NCBI GenBank assembly: GCA_027489135.1
Contig: JAIYAI010000786.1
Location: 1 to 25,278, forward strand
Source: Acetobacteraceae bacterium
GTDB lineage: Bacteria; Pseudomonadota; Alphaproteobacteria; Acetobacterales; Acetobacteraceae
DNA: 25,278 nucleotides
Direction: 5' to 3'
The notes under the pieces are model-generated. The model did not search any database. It was not told where the DNA came from and worked only from the letters and a program-made list of their open reading frames with translations. Positions 7,112 through 15,396 of this stretch are shown piece after piece. The translations under genes were made by a program, and so were the position numbers. Position 1 is the stretch's first letter; each line of letters starts with the position of its first letter.

Positions 7112-9421
7112 ATGGTCGACGGGCTGGTGCTGTGGGATGCGGATTTCCGCATCCGGCTGATGAACCGCGCCCTCGTGCGGCTCTACGCGATCCCCGAGGA
7201 CCTCGCGCAGCCCGGCCGCGCCGGGCGGGACATCGTCCGGATGATGGTCCTGCGCGGCGATTTCGGCCCCGTGCCGGCGACCGAGGCCGCGATCGCGGCG
7301 ACGGTCGAGGGCCGCGTCCGCGCCATGACCACGCCGACCCCGGCCGGCGAGCCCGACCTGCGCCGCACCCGCACCGGCGATCTCGTGGAGGTCACGCGCA
7401 TCGCGCTGGCCGATGGCGGCACGCTCGACACCTATCGCCTGGTGACGCGGCTGAAGGCGCGGGAGCGCGAGCTGCAGGACGCGCGCAGCAGCCAGAACAT
7501 GCTGCTGGAGAACATGACCGACGGCGTCGTGCTGTGGGACGCCGATTTCCGCGTGGTCTTCGCCAACAGCGCGGCGGAGCGGCTCGGCGAATTCCCGCAC
7601 CACTTCACGACGCCCGGCACGCCGGTGATCGACGTCATGCGCTTCCAGGACCTGCGCGGCGATTTCGGCCCGCCGCCGCAGGACACGGCGGAGCTGGAAG
7701 CGCGGGTGCAGGCCCGCGCCGCGCTGCTGCGCCGGCCCGAAGGCGTCAGCTACGTCCGCCAGTCCCTCGGCGGCACCTGGGTGGAGGTGCGGACCGTCGG
7801 CCTGCCGGATGGCGGCGCCGTGCTCGCCTATCGCGACATCACCGAACTCAAGCAGCACGAGGCCGAGCTGGCCGCCGCCCGCGACGCGGCGGAGGCGGCG
7901 CGCGACGCGGCCGAGGCCGCCGACCGCGCCAAGTCCACCTTCCTCGCCGCGATGAGCCACGAGATCCGCACGCCGATGAACGGCGTGCTCGGCATGATGG
8001 AGGTGCTGGAGCAGTCGCCGCTGGCGCCGGAGCAGGCGCGCTGCCTTTCCGTCATGCGGGACAGCGCGGGCGCGCTGCTGCGCATCATCGACGACATCCT
8101 CGACTTCTCCCGCATCGAGGCCGGGCGGCTGGAGCTGGAGGCGCTGCCGATCGCGCTGCGCCACCTGGTGAAGGCGACGGCCGGGACGCTGCGGGTCGCG
8201 GCGTGCGCCAAGGGGCTCGACCTCCGCGTCGAGACCGATGGCGACGGGCCGGACCACGTCGCCGGCGACGCCGTCCGCATCCGCCAGATCCTGGTCAACC
8301 TGATCGGCAACGCGGTGAAGTTCACCGAGGCGGGCTCGGTGCGCGTCGCCGTGGCCACGCGCCCCCTGCCGGAGGCGCTGGTGGAGGTGGTGCTGACCGT
8401 TGCCGACAGCGGCATCGGCATCCCGCAAGAGGTGCTGGCGCGGCTCTTCCAGCCCTTCGCCCAGGCCGACAGTTCCACCACGCGTCGTTACGGCGGCTCC
8501 GGGCTTGGCCTCTCGATCGTGCAGCGCCTTGCCGGGCTGATGGGCGGGGCCGTCCTGGCGGACAGCACGCCGGGCGCCGGCAGCCGCTTCACCGTCACGC
8601 TCCGCCTGCCCGCCGCCGCGGCCGCGGCCGCGCCGGCCGAGGCGCTGCACCCTCTGGCCGCGATTCCGCGCGACGGCCCGCGCCCGCGCCTCCTCGTCGC
8701 CGAGGATCACCCGGTGAACCGGGAGGTTCTCGGCCGCATGCTCGCCCTGCTGGGCTGCGAGGCCGACATGGCCCCGGACGGCGCCGCGGCGCTGACCGCC
8801 TGGCGGGAGGGCGGGCACCGCATCGTGCTGCTCGACCTGCACATGCCGGCGCTGGACGGCCTCGACCTCGCCCGCGCGATCCGGCGGGAGGAGGCGGCGC
8901 GCGGCCTCCCCCGCACCGCGCTGATCGCGGTGACCGCCAGTGCCATGAAGGGCGAGGAGGAGCGCTGCCGCGTCGCCGGCATGGACGGCTTCGTCGCCAA
9001 GCCGGTGGCGCTGGCGGCGCTGCAGCAGGCGCTGGCCCGCCACCTCGCCGCGCCGGAACAGCCGGGCGAGGACCCGGCCGCGGCCGGCGACGCGCTGTTC
9101 GAGCCCTCCGGCCTGTTGCGGCTGTTCCAGGACCGGCCGGGACGGCTGGCGGAGCTTCTCGGCGCCTTCGCCACCAGCGCGGCGGAGGACGGGCTGGCGC
9201 TGTGCCGGGCCCTGGCGGAAGGACGGGCCGCGACCGCCGCCGAGCATGCGCATCGCCTCAAGGGGTCCTGCCGCACCGCCGGGGCGGAACGCCTTGGCGG
9301 CCTCGCCGCGCGGATCGAGCAGGCGCTGCGCGAGGCCGACCTACCCGGCGCCCGCGTCGCCGCCCTGCCGCTGCCGGCGATGCTGGAGGCCACCCTGGCC
9401 GCGGTCCGCGCGGCGCGTTGA
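7112..9421 (+). CDS. Soluble hybrid histidine kinase, PAS-PAS-HisKA-HATPase-REC-Hpt
   Basis: The 769-residue protein carries a full phosphorelay. Two related PAS domains come first (about residues 1-110 and 127-245); both contain DG(L/V)VLWDADFR and RGDFGP. A short coiled coil (about 246-275, AEAARDAAEAA) follows. HisKA has the phospho-accepting H283 in MSHEIRTPMNG; HATPase has NLIGNAVKFT, DSGIGIP and GGSGLGLSI. The receiver has D575 in LLDLHMP, and a C-terminal Hpt domain has H714 in AHRLKGS. No membrane segment is seen, so it should be cytosolic. The start is doubtful: the ATG at 7112 cuts into the first PAS helix. The frame is open upstream, with a CTG at 7061 overlapping the lyase stop and adding 17 residues (DAGSLLADQRLALDT and so on) that look like real PAS sequence. 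No separate output regulator is adjacent. Confidence 0.93.
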   Translation: MVDGLVLWDADFRIRLMNRALVRLYAIPEDLAQPGRAGRDIVRMMVLRGDFGPVPATEAAIAATVEGRVRAMTTPTPAGEPDLRRTRTGDLVEVTRIALADGGTLDTYRLVTRLKARERELQDARSSQNMLLENMTDGVVLWDADFRVVFANSAAERLGEFPHHFTTPGTPVIDVMRFQDLRGDFGPPPQDTAELEARVQARAALLRRPEGVSYVRQSLGGTWVEVRTVGLPDGGAVLAYRDITELKQHEAELAAARDAAEAARDAAEAADRAKSTFLAAMSHEIRTPMNGVLGMMEVLEQSPLAPEQARCLSVMRDSAGALLRIIDDILDFSRIEAGRLELEALPIALRHLVKATAGTLRVAACAKGLDLRVETDGDGPDHVAGDAVRIRQILVNLIGNAVKFTEAGSVRVAVATRPLPEALVEVVLTVADSGIGIPQEVLARLFQPFAQADSSTTRRYGGSGLGLSIVQRLAGLMGGAVLADSTPGAGSRFTVTLRLPAAAAAAAPAEALHPLAAIPRDGPRPRLLVAEDHPVNREVLGRMLALLGCEADMAPDGAAALTAWREGGHRIVLLDLHMPALDGLDLARAIRREEAARGLPRTALIAVTASAMKGEEERCRVAGMDGFVAKPVALAALQQALARHLAAPEQPGEDPAAAGDALFEPSGLLRLFQDRPGRLAELLGAFATSAAEDGLALCRALAEGRAATAAEHAHRLKGSCRTAGAERLGGLAARIEQALREADLPGARVAALPLPAMLEATLAAVRAAR

Positions 9422-9476
9422 CGCCGGGGCCGGGGCTGCCGCAGCCTGCGCCAAAGCCTTCCCGGGAGAGAGACGC

Positions 9477-10463
9477 ATGACCCTTCGCATGGGGCGCCGC
9501 GCGGCGCTCGCACTGCCCGCCCTCGCCGCGGCCCCGGCGCGGGCGCAGGACGCCGCCGCCGGCTTCCCGGACCGGCCGGTGACCATCATCGTGCCCTTCC
9601 CGCCGGGCGGGGCGACGGACCTGATCGCCCGCCCGCTCGGCGCCGGGCTGCAGAAGGTCTGGGGCCAGCCGGTGGTGATGCAGAATCGCGGCGGCGCCGG
9701 CGGGGCGGTCGGCATGCAGGCCGGCGCCCAGGCGCGGCCGGACGGCTACACGGGCGTCATCGCCCATGTCTCCTATTCCTCGATCCCGGCGGCGGATGCG
9801 CTGTTCGAGCGGCCGATCAGCTTCGACCGGCCCGGCCTTGCCCCGATCGCGCTGCTGACCGCCGACCCGCTGATCTTCTGCGTGAAGGCGGATGCGCCCT
9901 GGAAGAGCTGGGCCGATTTCGTCGCCGACGCGAAGCGGCGGCCTGGGGCGATCGCCTATGCCTCCTCCGGCCCCTACAGCGCCGTGCACCTGCCGATGGA
10001 GATGCTGGCGCATGCCGCCGGCATCCAGTTGAACCACGTGCCCTACAGCGGTGGCGGGCCGGCGATCGCGGCGACCTTGGCCGGCACGGTCGCCACGACC
10101 GCCAGCGTCCCCAGCGTGATGGCGCCGCAGATCCGCTCGGGCGCCATGCGCGCGCTGGTCAGCACGGGGGCGGAGCGCGTGGCGCTGCTGCCCGACGTGC
10201 CGACGGCGCGGGAACTTGGGCTGACGGGCGTGGAGTTCTACCTCTGGGTCGGGCTGTTCACCCAGGCGGCGGTGCCGGCGCCGATCCAGGCGAAGTGGCG
10301 CCAGGGCGTCGCGGCGGCGCTGAAGGACCCGGACATGAAGCGTGCGCTCGACGGCGCTGGCATGGTGGTGGCGCACCGGGAGGGGCAGGCGTTCCTGGAC
10401 TTCCTGGCGGCCGACGAGCGGCGCGTGGACGCTGCCGTGCGTCGGATCGGCCGGGTGGAGTAG
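9477..10463 (+). CDS. Bug-type tripartite tricarboxylate transporter receptor (1)
   Basis: The 328-residue product has a signal peptide (MTLRMGRRAALALPALAAAPARA) and the Bug (TctC-like) fold signature: FPDRPVTIIVPFPPGGATDLIARPL at the first strand, VVMQNRGGAGGAVGMQAGAQARPDGYT, and later VPYSGGGPAIAATLAGTV. Bug proteins are periplasmic receptors for carboxylates or other small acids. They are greatly expanded in Betaproteobacteria and Roseomonas-like Acetobacteraceae, usually without a linked membrane transporter, and that holds here. GGGAGAGAG precedes the ATG. The gene follows the hybrid kinase by 55 bp on the same strand. Some orphan Bug proteins are known to feed two-component signalling, so a link is possible but unproven. 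The ligand is not predictable. Confidence 0.93.
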   Translation: MTLRMGRRAALALPALAAAPARAQDAAAGFPDRPVTIIVPFPPGGATDLIARPLGAGLQKVWGQPVVMQNRGGAGGAVGMQAGAQARPDGYTGVIAHVSYSSIPAADALFERPISFDRPGLAPIALLTADPLIFCVKADAPWKSWADFVADAKRRPGAIAYASSGPYSAVHLPMEMLAHAAGIQLNHVPYSGGGPAIAATLAGTVATTASVPSVMAPQIRSGAMRALVSTGAERVALLPDVPTARELGLTGVEFYLWVGLFTQAAVPAPIQAKWRQGVAAALKDPDMKRALDGAGMVVAHREGQAFLDFLAADERRVDAAVRRIGRVE

Positions 10464-10467
10464 GACG

Positions 10468-11070
10468 ATGCGCCGGTGCGGCTGGCTCGCCGTCCTGGCG
10501 CTGCTGGCCCTGGCGCCGCCGGTGCCGGCGCAGCCTGCCAAGGCGCCGCAGGCGGTCGCGCCAGCCTACCCCTGGCCGGCCGCCATCGGCCCCTGGCGGC
10601 GTGATGGCGTCACCGACTACGGCGCGCGCACCGGCAACCCCGGGCTCGGCGTCGGCGCCAACTACCTGCCGGAGGACGGGCAGGGCGGCGCCGCGACCTT
10701 CTACCTCTACGACCGCAACCGTCGCGACCTGGTGGACGGCGCCGATGGCGAGGGCGTGGCCGCGGAGATCGTCGAGGCGATCCGGGAGATCGAGGTCCTG
10801 GCGCCGCAGCGCCGCTACCGCCTGGCCGCGCGGCAGGGCATGGCGCCGGTCATCGGCCCGGGCGGCCGGCCCACCATGCGCTGCGAGGCTATGCTTCTGG
10901 AGTTCGAGGGCGACGGGCCGCGCCGCAGCATCCTCTGCATCGGTGTCGCCGGCGGGCGCTTCGTCAAGCTGCGCCTGACCCGCCCGACCGCCGCGCCGGG
11001 CGACCCGGAGAAGCTGGCGCACGCCTTCGCGCGGGAAATGCTGGCAACGCTGGATCTGCGGCCGAAGTAG
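10468..11070 (+). CDS. Secreted protein of unknown function, 200 aa
   Basis: An N-terminal signal peptide (MRRCGWLAVLALLALAPPVPAQ) precedes a roughly 180-residue mature domain that I do not recognise. It has a tryptophan/proline-rich start (YPWPAAIGPWRRDGVTDYG), a mixed alpha/beta middle with ATFYLYDRNRR, and two cysteines (in MRCEAMLLEF and SILCIGV) that could form a disulfide. The ATG lies 4 bp after the stop of the Bug receptor gene, so the two are almost certainly co-transcribed. The protein may be an accessory envelope factor of that receptor, but this is only inference from position. The gene ends 6 bp from the convergent second Bug gene. Confidence 0.75.
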   Translation: MRRCGWLAVLALLALAPPVPAQPAKAPQAVAPAYPWPAAIGPWRRDGVTDYGARTGNPGLGVGANYLPEDGQGGAATFYLYDRNRRDLVDGADGEGVAAEIVEAIREIEVLAPQRRYRLAARQGMAPVIGPGGRPTMRCEAMLLEFEGDGPRRSILCIGVAGGRFVKLRLTRPTAAPGDPEKLAHAFAREMLATLDLRPK

Positions 11071-11076
11071 CCGGAT

Positions 11077-12048
11077 TCACCCCTCCAGCTTCAGCCCGGT
11101 CTCCGCGACGATCTGCTTCACCGTCGCGCGGTCGCGGGCCACGCGGTCGGCGAAGACGGCCTGGTCGACATCCATCGCCTCGTTGCCCGTCGCGGCCAGG
11201 CGCTGGGCGATGGCCGGATCCCGCGTTGCCGACCGCAGCGCGGCGTTCAGTTTCGCCACGATATCGGGCGGCGTGCCGGCCGGTGCGAACAGCCCGTTCC
11301 AGCTGGTGATGTCGAAGCCTGGATAGCTCTCCGCGATCGTCGGCAACCGCGCCAGGCTGCCGCGGCGGTCGATGCTGGTCAGGGCGATGCCCCAGGCCTT
11401 GCCGTCGTCGACCAGCGGGCGGAGCGTGTTCGCCGTGCTGATCGCGGCGTCCACGTTGCCGGCGATGACGTCGCGCGCCGCGTCCTGGCCGCCGCGATAG
11501 GCGACGTGTTCCAGCACCACGCCGGCCCGGTGCGCCAGCAGCGCGCCAGCCAGGTGCCCGGCCGAGCCGATGCCCGGCGTGCCATAGGTGACGCCCGGGT
11601 TGCGCTTCGCCGCCGCGACGAAGCCGCCGAGGTCGTGCGGGCCCGGGAAGTCCCGCTTCGTGATCAGCACGTAGGGCAGCACCACGGCCAGCGCGACGGG
11701 GATGAAGGCGGCCTCGTAGCTGAAGGTCAGCCCCTTCGCGACGAGGGGGGCGACGACGAAGGCGAAGCTCTCGAACAGCAGGGTGTACCCGTCTGCGGGG
11801 GCCTGGGCGACGACGCCGGCGCCGATGGTCCCGCCGGCGCCGGTGCGGTTCTCGATCACCACGGGCTGGCCCAGCGCCTCCTGCATCTTCGGCGCCAGCA
11901 TGCGGATGACGGTGTCGGTCTGCCCGCCCGGGGAATAGGGCGCGATGACGCGCACCGGCCGCGCCGGCCAGGGCGTCTGGGACAGGGCGGGCCGCGCCAG
12001 GCTCGCCAGGGCGGCGGTGCCGAGGACCATGCGGCGGCGTGGGGTCAT
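11077..12048 (-). CDS. Bug-type tripartite tricarboxylate transporter receptor (2)
   Basis: The 323-residue product has a signal peptide (MTPRRRMVLGTAALASLARPALSQ, with a twin-arginine-like RRR) and a Bug-family body. Landmarks are WPARPVRVIAPYSPGGQTDTVIRML, QPVVIENRTGAGGTIGAGVVAQAPADGYTLL, VTYGTPGIGSAGHLAGALL and HVAYRGGQDAARDVIAGNVD. It is a periplasmic solute receptor, again without TctA or TctB genes nearby. GGGAGAGACGCCGC precedes the ATG on the minus strand. It diverges from the small disordered-protein gene, with a 78-bp gap holding both promoters. Compared with the first receptor it is clearly a distant paralogue, not a recent copy. Confidence 0.93.
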   Translation of the reverse strand: MTPRRRMVLGTAALASLARPALSQTPWPARPVRVIAPYSPGGQTDTVIRMLAPKMQEALGQPVVIENRTGAGGTIGAGVVAQAPADGYTLLFESFAFVVAPLVAKGLTFSYEAAFIPVALAVVLPYVLITKRDFPGPHDLGGFVAAAKRNPGVTYGTPGIGSAGHLAGALLAHRAGVVLEHVAYRGGQDAARDVIAGNVDAAISTANTLRPLVDDGKAWGIALTSIDRRGSLARLPTIAESYPGFDITSWNGLFAPAGTPPDIVAKLNAALRSATRDPAIAQRLAATGNEAMDVDQAVFADRVARDRATVKQIVAETGLKLEG

Positions 12049-12126
12049 GCGGCGTCTCTCCCGGCGCTGTGGAACCCGCGCCGGCGAGCGGCGCTATCCC
12101 CCCGAAGATGACGAAGGGAGACCGCC

Positions 12127-12432
12127 ATGGCCACGCCGAAGCAGCCGGCCCCGCACGATGACGCCGAGGCCCGCCCCGCGGGGCCCTGGCGGGAGGAGGA
12201 GAAGGCCGCCGGCGCCGGCCTGCCGCGCGAGGATGCCGGCGCGGCGGGGGAGGCGGCGACCAAGGGCCGCCCGCATGACGACCGTGCCCGCACCGAGGGC
12301 GCTGTGGCCGAGATCGCGAAGCGCGGCGGTGTCGAGGGCGGGACGGACCGCCCGCCGCCGGACCCGAACACGGTCGTCGTCGGCGGCATCGGCGCGACCG
12401 AGCCGCCGAAGGGCCCGCGCAACCCGGCCTGA
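12127..12432 (+). CDS. Small, probably disordered hydrophilic protein, 101 aa
   Basis: The protein is rich in Ala, Gly, Pro, Glu, Asp and Arg, lacks cysteine and has no hydrophobic segment longer than VVVGGIGA near its end. It is therefore probably intrinsically disordered and cytoplasmic. The ATG has a good ribosome-binding site (GAAGGGAGACCGCC), which supports real translation, and the gene is followed by paiB after 51 bp. Similar short hydrophilic proteins are annotated as hypothetical in high-GC alphaproteobacteria, but I cannot name a family. An ORF by chance is possible in DNA this GC-rich; the ribosome-binding site and the fit in the gap argue for a real gene. Confidence 0.6.
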   Translation: MATPKQPAPHDDAEARPAGPWREEEKAAGAGLPREDAGAAGEAATKGRPHDDRARTEGAVAEIAKRGGVEGGTDRPPPDPNTVVVGGIGATEPPKGPRNPA

Positions 12433-12483
12433 GCACCGCCCGGCATTGCGCGGCAGCCCGCCGTGCGGCCAGGATGCCGCGCC

Positions 12484-13134
12484 ATGCTCTACGAACCGCC
12501 CGCCTTCCGCGAGACCGATCCCGCCATCCTGCAGGCGCTGATCCGCGATGCCCGCCTCGCCACCTTGGTGTCGAACGGGCCGGACGGCATCCCCGACATC
12601 ACCCACCTGCCGCTGACCCTGGTGGAGGACGGGCCGTCCGGCGCCCTGCATGGCCACTTCGCCCGGGCCAACCCGCACTGGCAGCGCATCGCCCAGGCAG
12701 GCCGCGCCGTGGCCGTCTTCCGTGGCGCGGAGGCCTATGTCTCGCCCTCCTTCTACCCCTCGAAGGCGGAGCACCACCGCGTCGTGCCGACCTGGAACTA
12801 CGAGGCGGTGCACGCCGAAGGCACGGTCGAGATCGTCGAGGACCCGGCGGCGCTGCACGCCCTGGTCTCCGGCCTGACCACGAAGCACGAGGCCGGGCGG
12901 GCGCAGCCCTGGGCGGTCACCGACGCGCCGGCCGAGTTCGTCGCCGGGCAGTTGCGCGGCATCGTCGGGCTGGTGCTGCGGATCGAGCGGCTGTCCGGCA
13001 AGCGCAAGCTGAGCCAGAACCGCGCCGCGCAGGACCGCGACGGGGCCATCGCCGGCCTCGCCGCCAGCCCGGACCCGCGTGACCGGGCGACGGCGGCGGC
13101 GATGGCGGAGGTCGTGCGCCGGCGCGCCGATTGA
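12484..13134 (+). CDS. PaiB-like FMN-binding protein
   Basis: The 216-residue protein matches the PaiB family (FMN-binding negative transcriptional regulator, a split-barrel fold related to pyridoxamine-phosphate oxidases). It starts MLYEPPAFRETDPAILQALI and contains LATLVSNGPDGIPDITHLPL, HGHFARANPHW, the hallmark YVSPSFYPSKAEHHRVVPTWNYEAVH, and LRGIVGLVLRIERLSGKRKLSQN. In Bacillus, PaiB is linked to control of sporulation and protease genes; in proteobacteria the role is not clear and many members may act as flavin- or heme-binding enzymes. The start at 12484 gives the family N-terminus. The gene precedes the LuxR-type gene by 49 bp. Confidence 0.92.
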   Translation: MLYEPPAFRETDPAILQALIRDARLATLVSNGPDGIPDITHLPLTLVEDGPSGALHGHFARANPHWQRIAQAGRAVAVFRGAEAYVSPSFYPSKAEHHRVVPTWNYEAVHAEGTVEIVEDPAALHALVSGLTTKHEAGRAQPWAVTDAPAEFVAGQLRGIVGLVLRIERLSGKRKLSQNRAAQDRDGAIAGLAASPDPRDRATAAAMAEVVRRRAD

Positions 13135-13183
13135 ACGGGACAAAGCCGTCATTAATTGCGCGCGGCCCGGAGACCTGGACCGC

Positions 13184-14281
13184 ATGCGCCTGCTCGACGA
13201 CCCCGCCTTCCTCAGCGCCACCATCGGCACGATCTACGACTGCGTCGCCGACCCCTCCCGCTGGGAGGCGACCTTCGCGGCGCTCGGCGACACCATCGGG
13301 GCGAGCCGCGGCTTCCTGGGCGTCAGCACCGCCAGCGGGACCGAGGTGCGGATGGCGGTCGGGCACCGCTTCGTGCTGACGCCCGAGGCGGCGCGTCTCG
13401 TCCCGCTGAACCCGCTTTTGCCGCTCGGGCTGATCTGGGATCTCGACCGTGCCTATGTCGCCTCGCGCGACTACGGCCTGCCCGCCCTGCAGGCCACGAA
13501 ATGCTACCAGGCCGCGGTGCAGCCCGGCGGCGACCTCGACGCCATCTCCTTCGTGCTGATGCGGGAAGGCGACGTCTTCGGCCATTGGATGCTGGCGACC
13601 CCCGATACCCGCGCGCCGATCACGGAGGCGGAGGCGCGGGGCCTGGAACTGGTCGCCCCGCATGTCCGCCGGGCGGTCGAAATTTCCAACCTGCTCGGGC
13701 TGCAGCGGCTGTCGGCCGCGACGCTGCAGGCGGCGCTGGACCAGCTCGATTCCCCGGTGCTCGTGCTGGATGCGGACCGGCGCCTGGTGCACGGCAATGC
13801 CCGGGCGGAGGCGGCGCTGGCGCGCGGCACCGTGCTGCGCCCGGGCCGCGATCCCGGCACGGTGGCAGGCGCGACCGACGCCGCGGAGCGGGCGCTGCGC
13901 ACCAGCGCGCCGGGTGGGCGGGAGACGCTGCTGACCGGCACGGACGGGGAGGAACGTCTGCTCTTCGCCCTGCCCCTGGCGCTGGAGGGCGGGCCGGCGA
14001 TGACCCTGCTGGTGCTGCGCCATCCGCGCGAGGATACGCGCAACCCGGTCGCCATCGCCGCCCGCGCCTTCAACCTGACCCCGGCGCAGGTGCAGGTCCT
14101 GGCGTTCCTGGCGCAGGTCCATGCGCCGGAGGCGATCGCCGGCCTGCTCGGCATCGGCCTCGCCACGGTGCGCAGCCACCTGAACGAGCTGTACCGGCGC
14201 ACCGACACCTCGCGGCAGGCGGAGCTGGTGGCGCGGACGCTCTCCCTTGCCTCGCCGCTGCGGCAGGCCCCGGTGGAATAG
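13184..14281 (+). CDS. LuxR-family transcriptional regulator, 365 aa
   Basis: The C-terminal 65 residues form a LuxR-type helix-turn-helix. FNLTPAQVQVLAFLAQ starts it, followed by PEAIAGLLGIGLATVRSHLNELYRRTDTSRQAELV, in which GLATVRSHLNELYRR is the recognition-helix region. The N-terminal 200 residues resemble sensor domains of large LuxR-like regulators in Rhizobiales and Acetobacteraceae. A PAS-like segment (SPVLVLDADRRLVHGNARAEAAL, about residues 188-211) links the two. No receiver or autoinducer domain is seen. The start at 13184 (MRLLDDPAFLSATIGTIYDCV) was chosen as the family-like N-terminus; the AT-rich patch CATTAATTG at 13150-13158, just upstream, may be part of the promoter. A Bug receptor gene follows after 142 bp and could be a target, but that is only a guess from proximity. 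Confidence 0.87.
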   Translation: MRLLDDPAFLSATIGTIYDCVADPSRWEATFAALGDTIGASRGFLGVSTASGTEVRMAVGHRFVLTPEAARLVPLNPLLPLGLIWDLDRAYVASRDYGLPALQATKCYQAAVQPGGDLDAISFVLMREGDVFGHWMLATPDTRAPITEAEARGLELVAPHVRRAVEISNLLGLQRLSAATLQAALDQLDSPVLVLDADRRLVHGNARAEAALARGTVLRPGRDPGTVAGATDAAERALRTSAPGGRETLLTGTDGEERLLFALPLALEGGPAMTLLVLRHPREDTRNPVAIAARAFNLTPAQVQVLAFLAQVHAPEAIAGLLGIGLATVRSHLNELYRRTDTSRQAELVARTLSLASPLRQAPVE

Positions 14282-14360
14282 GCTTCTCCCGGCCCGGTCG
14301 CTTCCGTTAGGCTGTGTGCCGACCCGCACCGGCAGACGCGCGGGCGCAATCGTAGGCGAA

Positions 14361-14403
14361 GCGGATTGACGCCTTCGAGCGATCCCGCTCTTCGGCGATC
14401 CGC
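14361..14403 (+). other. Long imperfect stem-loop in the leader of Bug receptor gene 3
   Basis: GCGGAT (14361-14366) pairs with ATCCGC (14398-14403), GCC (14371-14373) with GGC (14394-14396) and GAGCG (14377-14381) with CGCTC (14386-14390). The result is a nested stem with a symmetric TTC/TTC internal loop and an ATCC apex. It ends 20 bp before the ATG and just before the ribosome-binding site GGGAGAC. No T-run follows. It could control translation of the receptor or stabilise an upstream RNA end. Confidence 0.45.
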
Positions 14404-14423
14404 TCCTGCACGGGAGACGTCCG

Positions 14424-15389
14424 ATGCGGCGCAGGCACATCCTGGCGGGGGCGATGCTGGCCCCGCTCGCGCGGCCCGCCCTGGCCCAGCAGACCTGGCC
14501 GGCACGCCCGGTGCGGCTGGTCATGCCCGGCGCGCCGGGCGGCAACCCCGACATCCTGGCGCGGCTCTGGTCGGTGAAGCTGTCCGAGCGGCTCGGCCAG
14601 GCGGTGCCGGTGGAGAACCGCCCCGGCGCCTCCGGCATCATCGGCACCGAGGGGGCGATGAACAGCGCGCCGGACGGCTACACCATGCTGTTCGGCTACA
14701 ACCAGCTCGTCACGCTGAACCGGCTGCTGTTCCGGCGCCTGCCCTACGACCCGGAGCGCATGACCCGCGTCGCGCTGATGAGCGACACGCCCTACGTCAT
14801 GCTGCTGCACAGCTCGATCCCCGCGACGACGATCCCGGAGCTGGTGGCCTGGTGCCGCGCCAACCCAGGGCGCCTTGCGCATGGCACCGGCGGGCCGGGC
14901 ACCTTCTCCCACCTGACCGGCGAGTTGCTGCAGCGCGCCGCGGGCATCGAGACGCTGCACGTGCCGCACCGCGCGACGCCGCGCAACGAGCTGATCAGCG
15001 GCCAGGTGCAGCTGGCGGTGGAGCCGATGGCGCTCGCCCTGACCCTGACGCAGATGCCGAACGCGACGGTGCGTGCGATCGCGCTGACCGGCGACCGGCC
15101 GGAGGCGCTGATGCCCGGCCTGCCGCTGATGAAGGACTACTACCCGGGCTTCGTCGTCACGGCCTTCCATGGGGTATGGGGCCCACCCGGCATGGCCCGC
15201 GAGATCGTCGACGCCATGGCGGCGGCGATCGCCGGGGTGGCGCAGGACCCCTGGCTGAAGGAGCGGATGGAGACGCAGCTCGGCACGCGGGTGATCGGCA
15301 CCGGGCCGGAGACACTGGCCGAGGCGATGAAGCGCGATCTCGCGCTCTGGGCGCCGGTGGTGCAGGAGAAGGGTATCACGCTGGATTGA
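14424..15389 (+). CDS. Bug-type tripartite tricarboxylate transporter receptor (3)
   Basis: This is the third receptor of this family in the window, 321 residues. It has signal peptide MRRRHILAGAMLAPLARPALAQ and the landmarks WPARPVRLVMPGAPGGNPDILARL, AVPVENRPGASGIIGTEGAMNSAPDGYTML, HGTGGPGTFSHLTGELLQRAAG and HVPHRATPRNELISGQVQLAVEP. It should be a periplasmic receptor for an unknown carboxylate. The ATG at 14424 is preceded by GGGAGACGTCCG and by the stem-loop at 14361-14403. It lies downstream of the LuxR-type gene on the same strand and ends only 7 bp from the convergent sigma-54 activator gene, so the transcripts must end within or across each other's coding DNA. Confidence 0.93.
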   Translation: MRRRHILAGAMLAPLARPALAQQTWPARPVRLVMPGAPGGNPDILARLWSVKLSERLGQAVPVENRPGASGIIGTEGAMNSAPDGYTMLFGYNQLVTLNRLLFRRLPYDPERMTRVALMSDTPYVMLLHSSIPATTIPELVAWCRANPGRLAHGTGGPGTFSHLTGELLQRAAGIETLHVPHRATPRNELISGQVQLAVEPMALALTLTQMPNATVRAIALTGDRPEALMPGLPLMKDYYPGFVVTAFHGVWGPPGMAREIVDAMAAAIAGVAQDPWLKERMETQLGTRVIGTGPETLAEAMKRDLALWAPVVQEKGITLD

Positions 15390-15396
15390 GGGGTTG

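Noticed and set aside
6749..9253. Very long minus-strand open frame opposite the hybrid kinase gene (834 codons)
   Set aside because: It is the antisense shadow of a GC-rich gene with strong, motif-rich coding on the plus strand; its translation is low-complexity Arg/Gln/His/Val without any domain.
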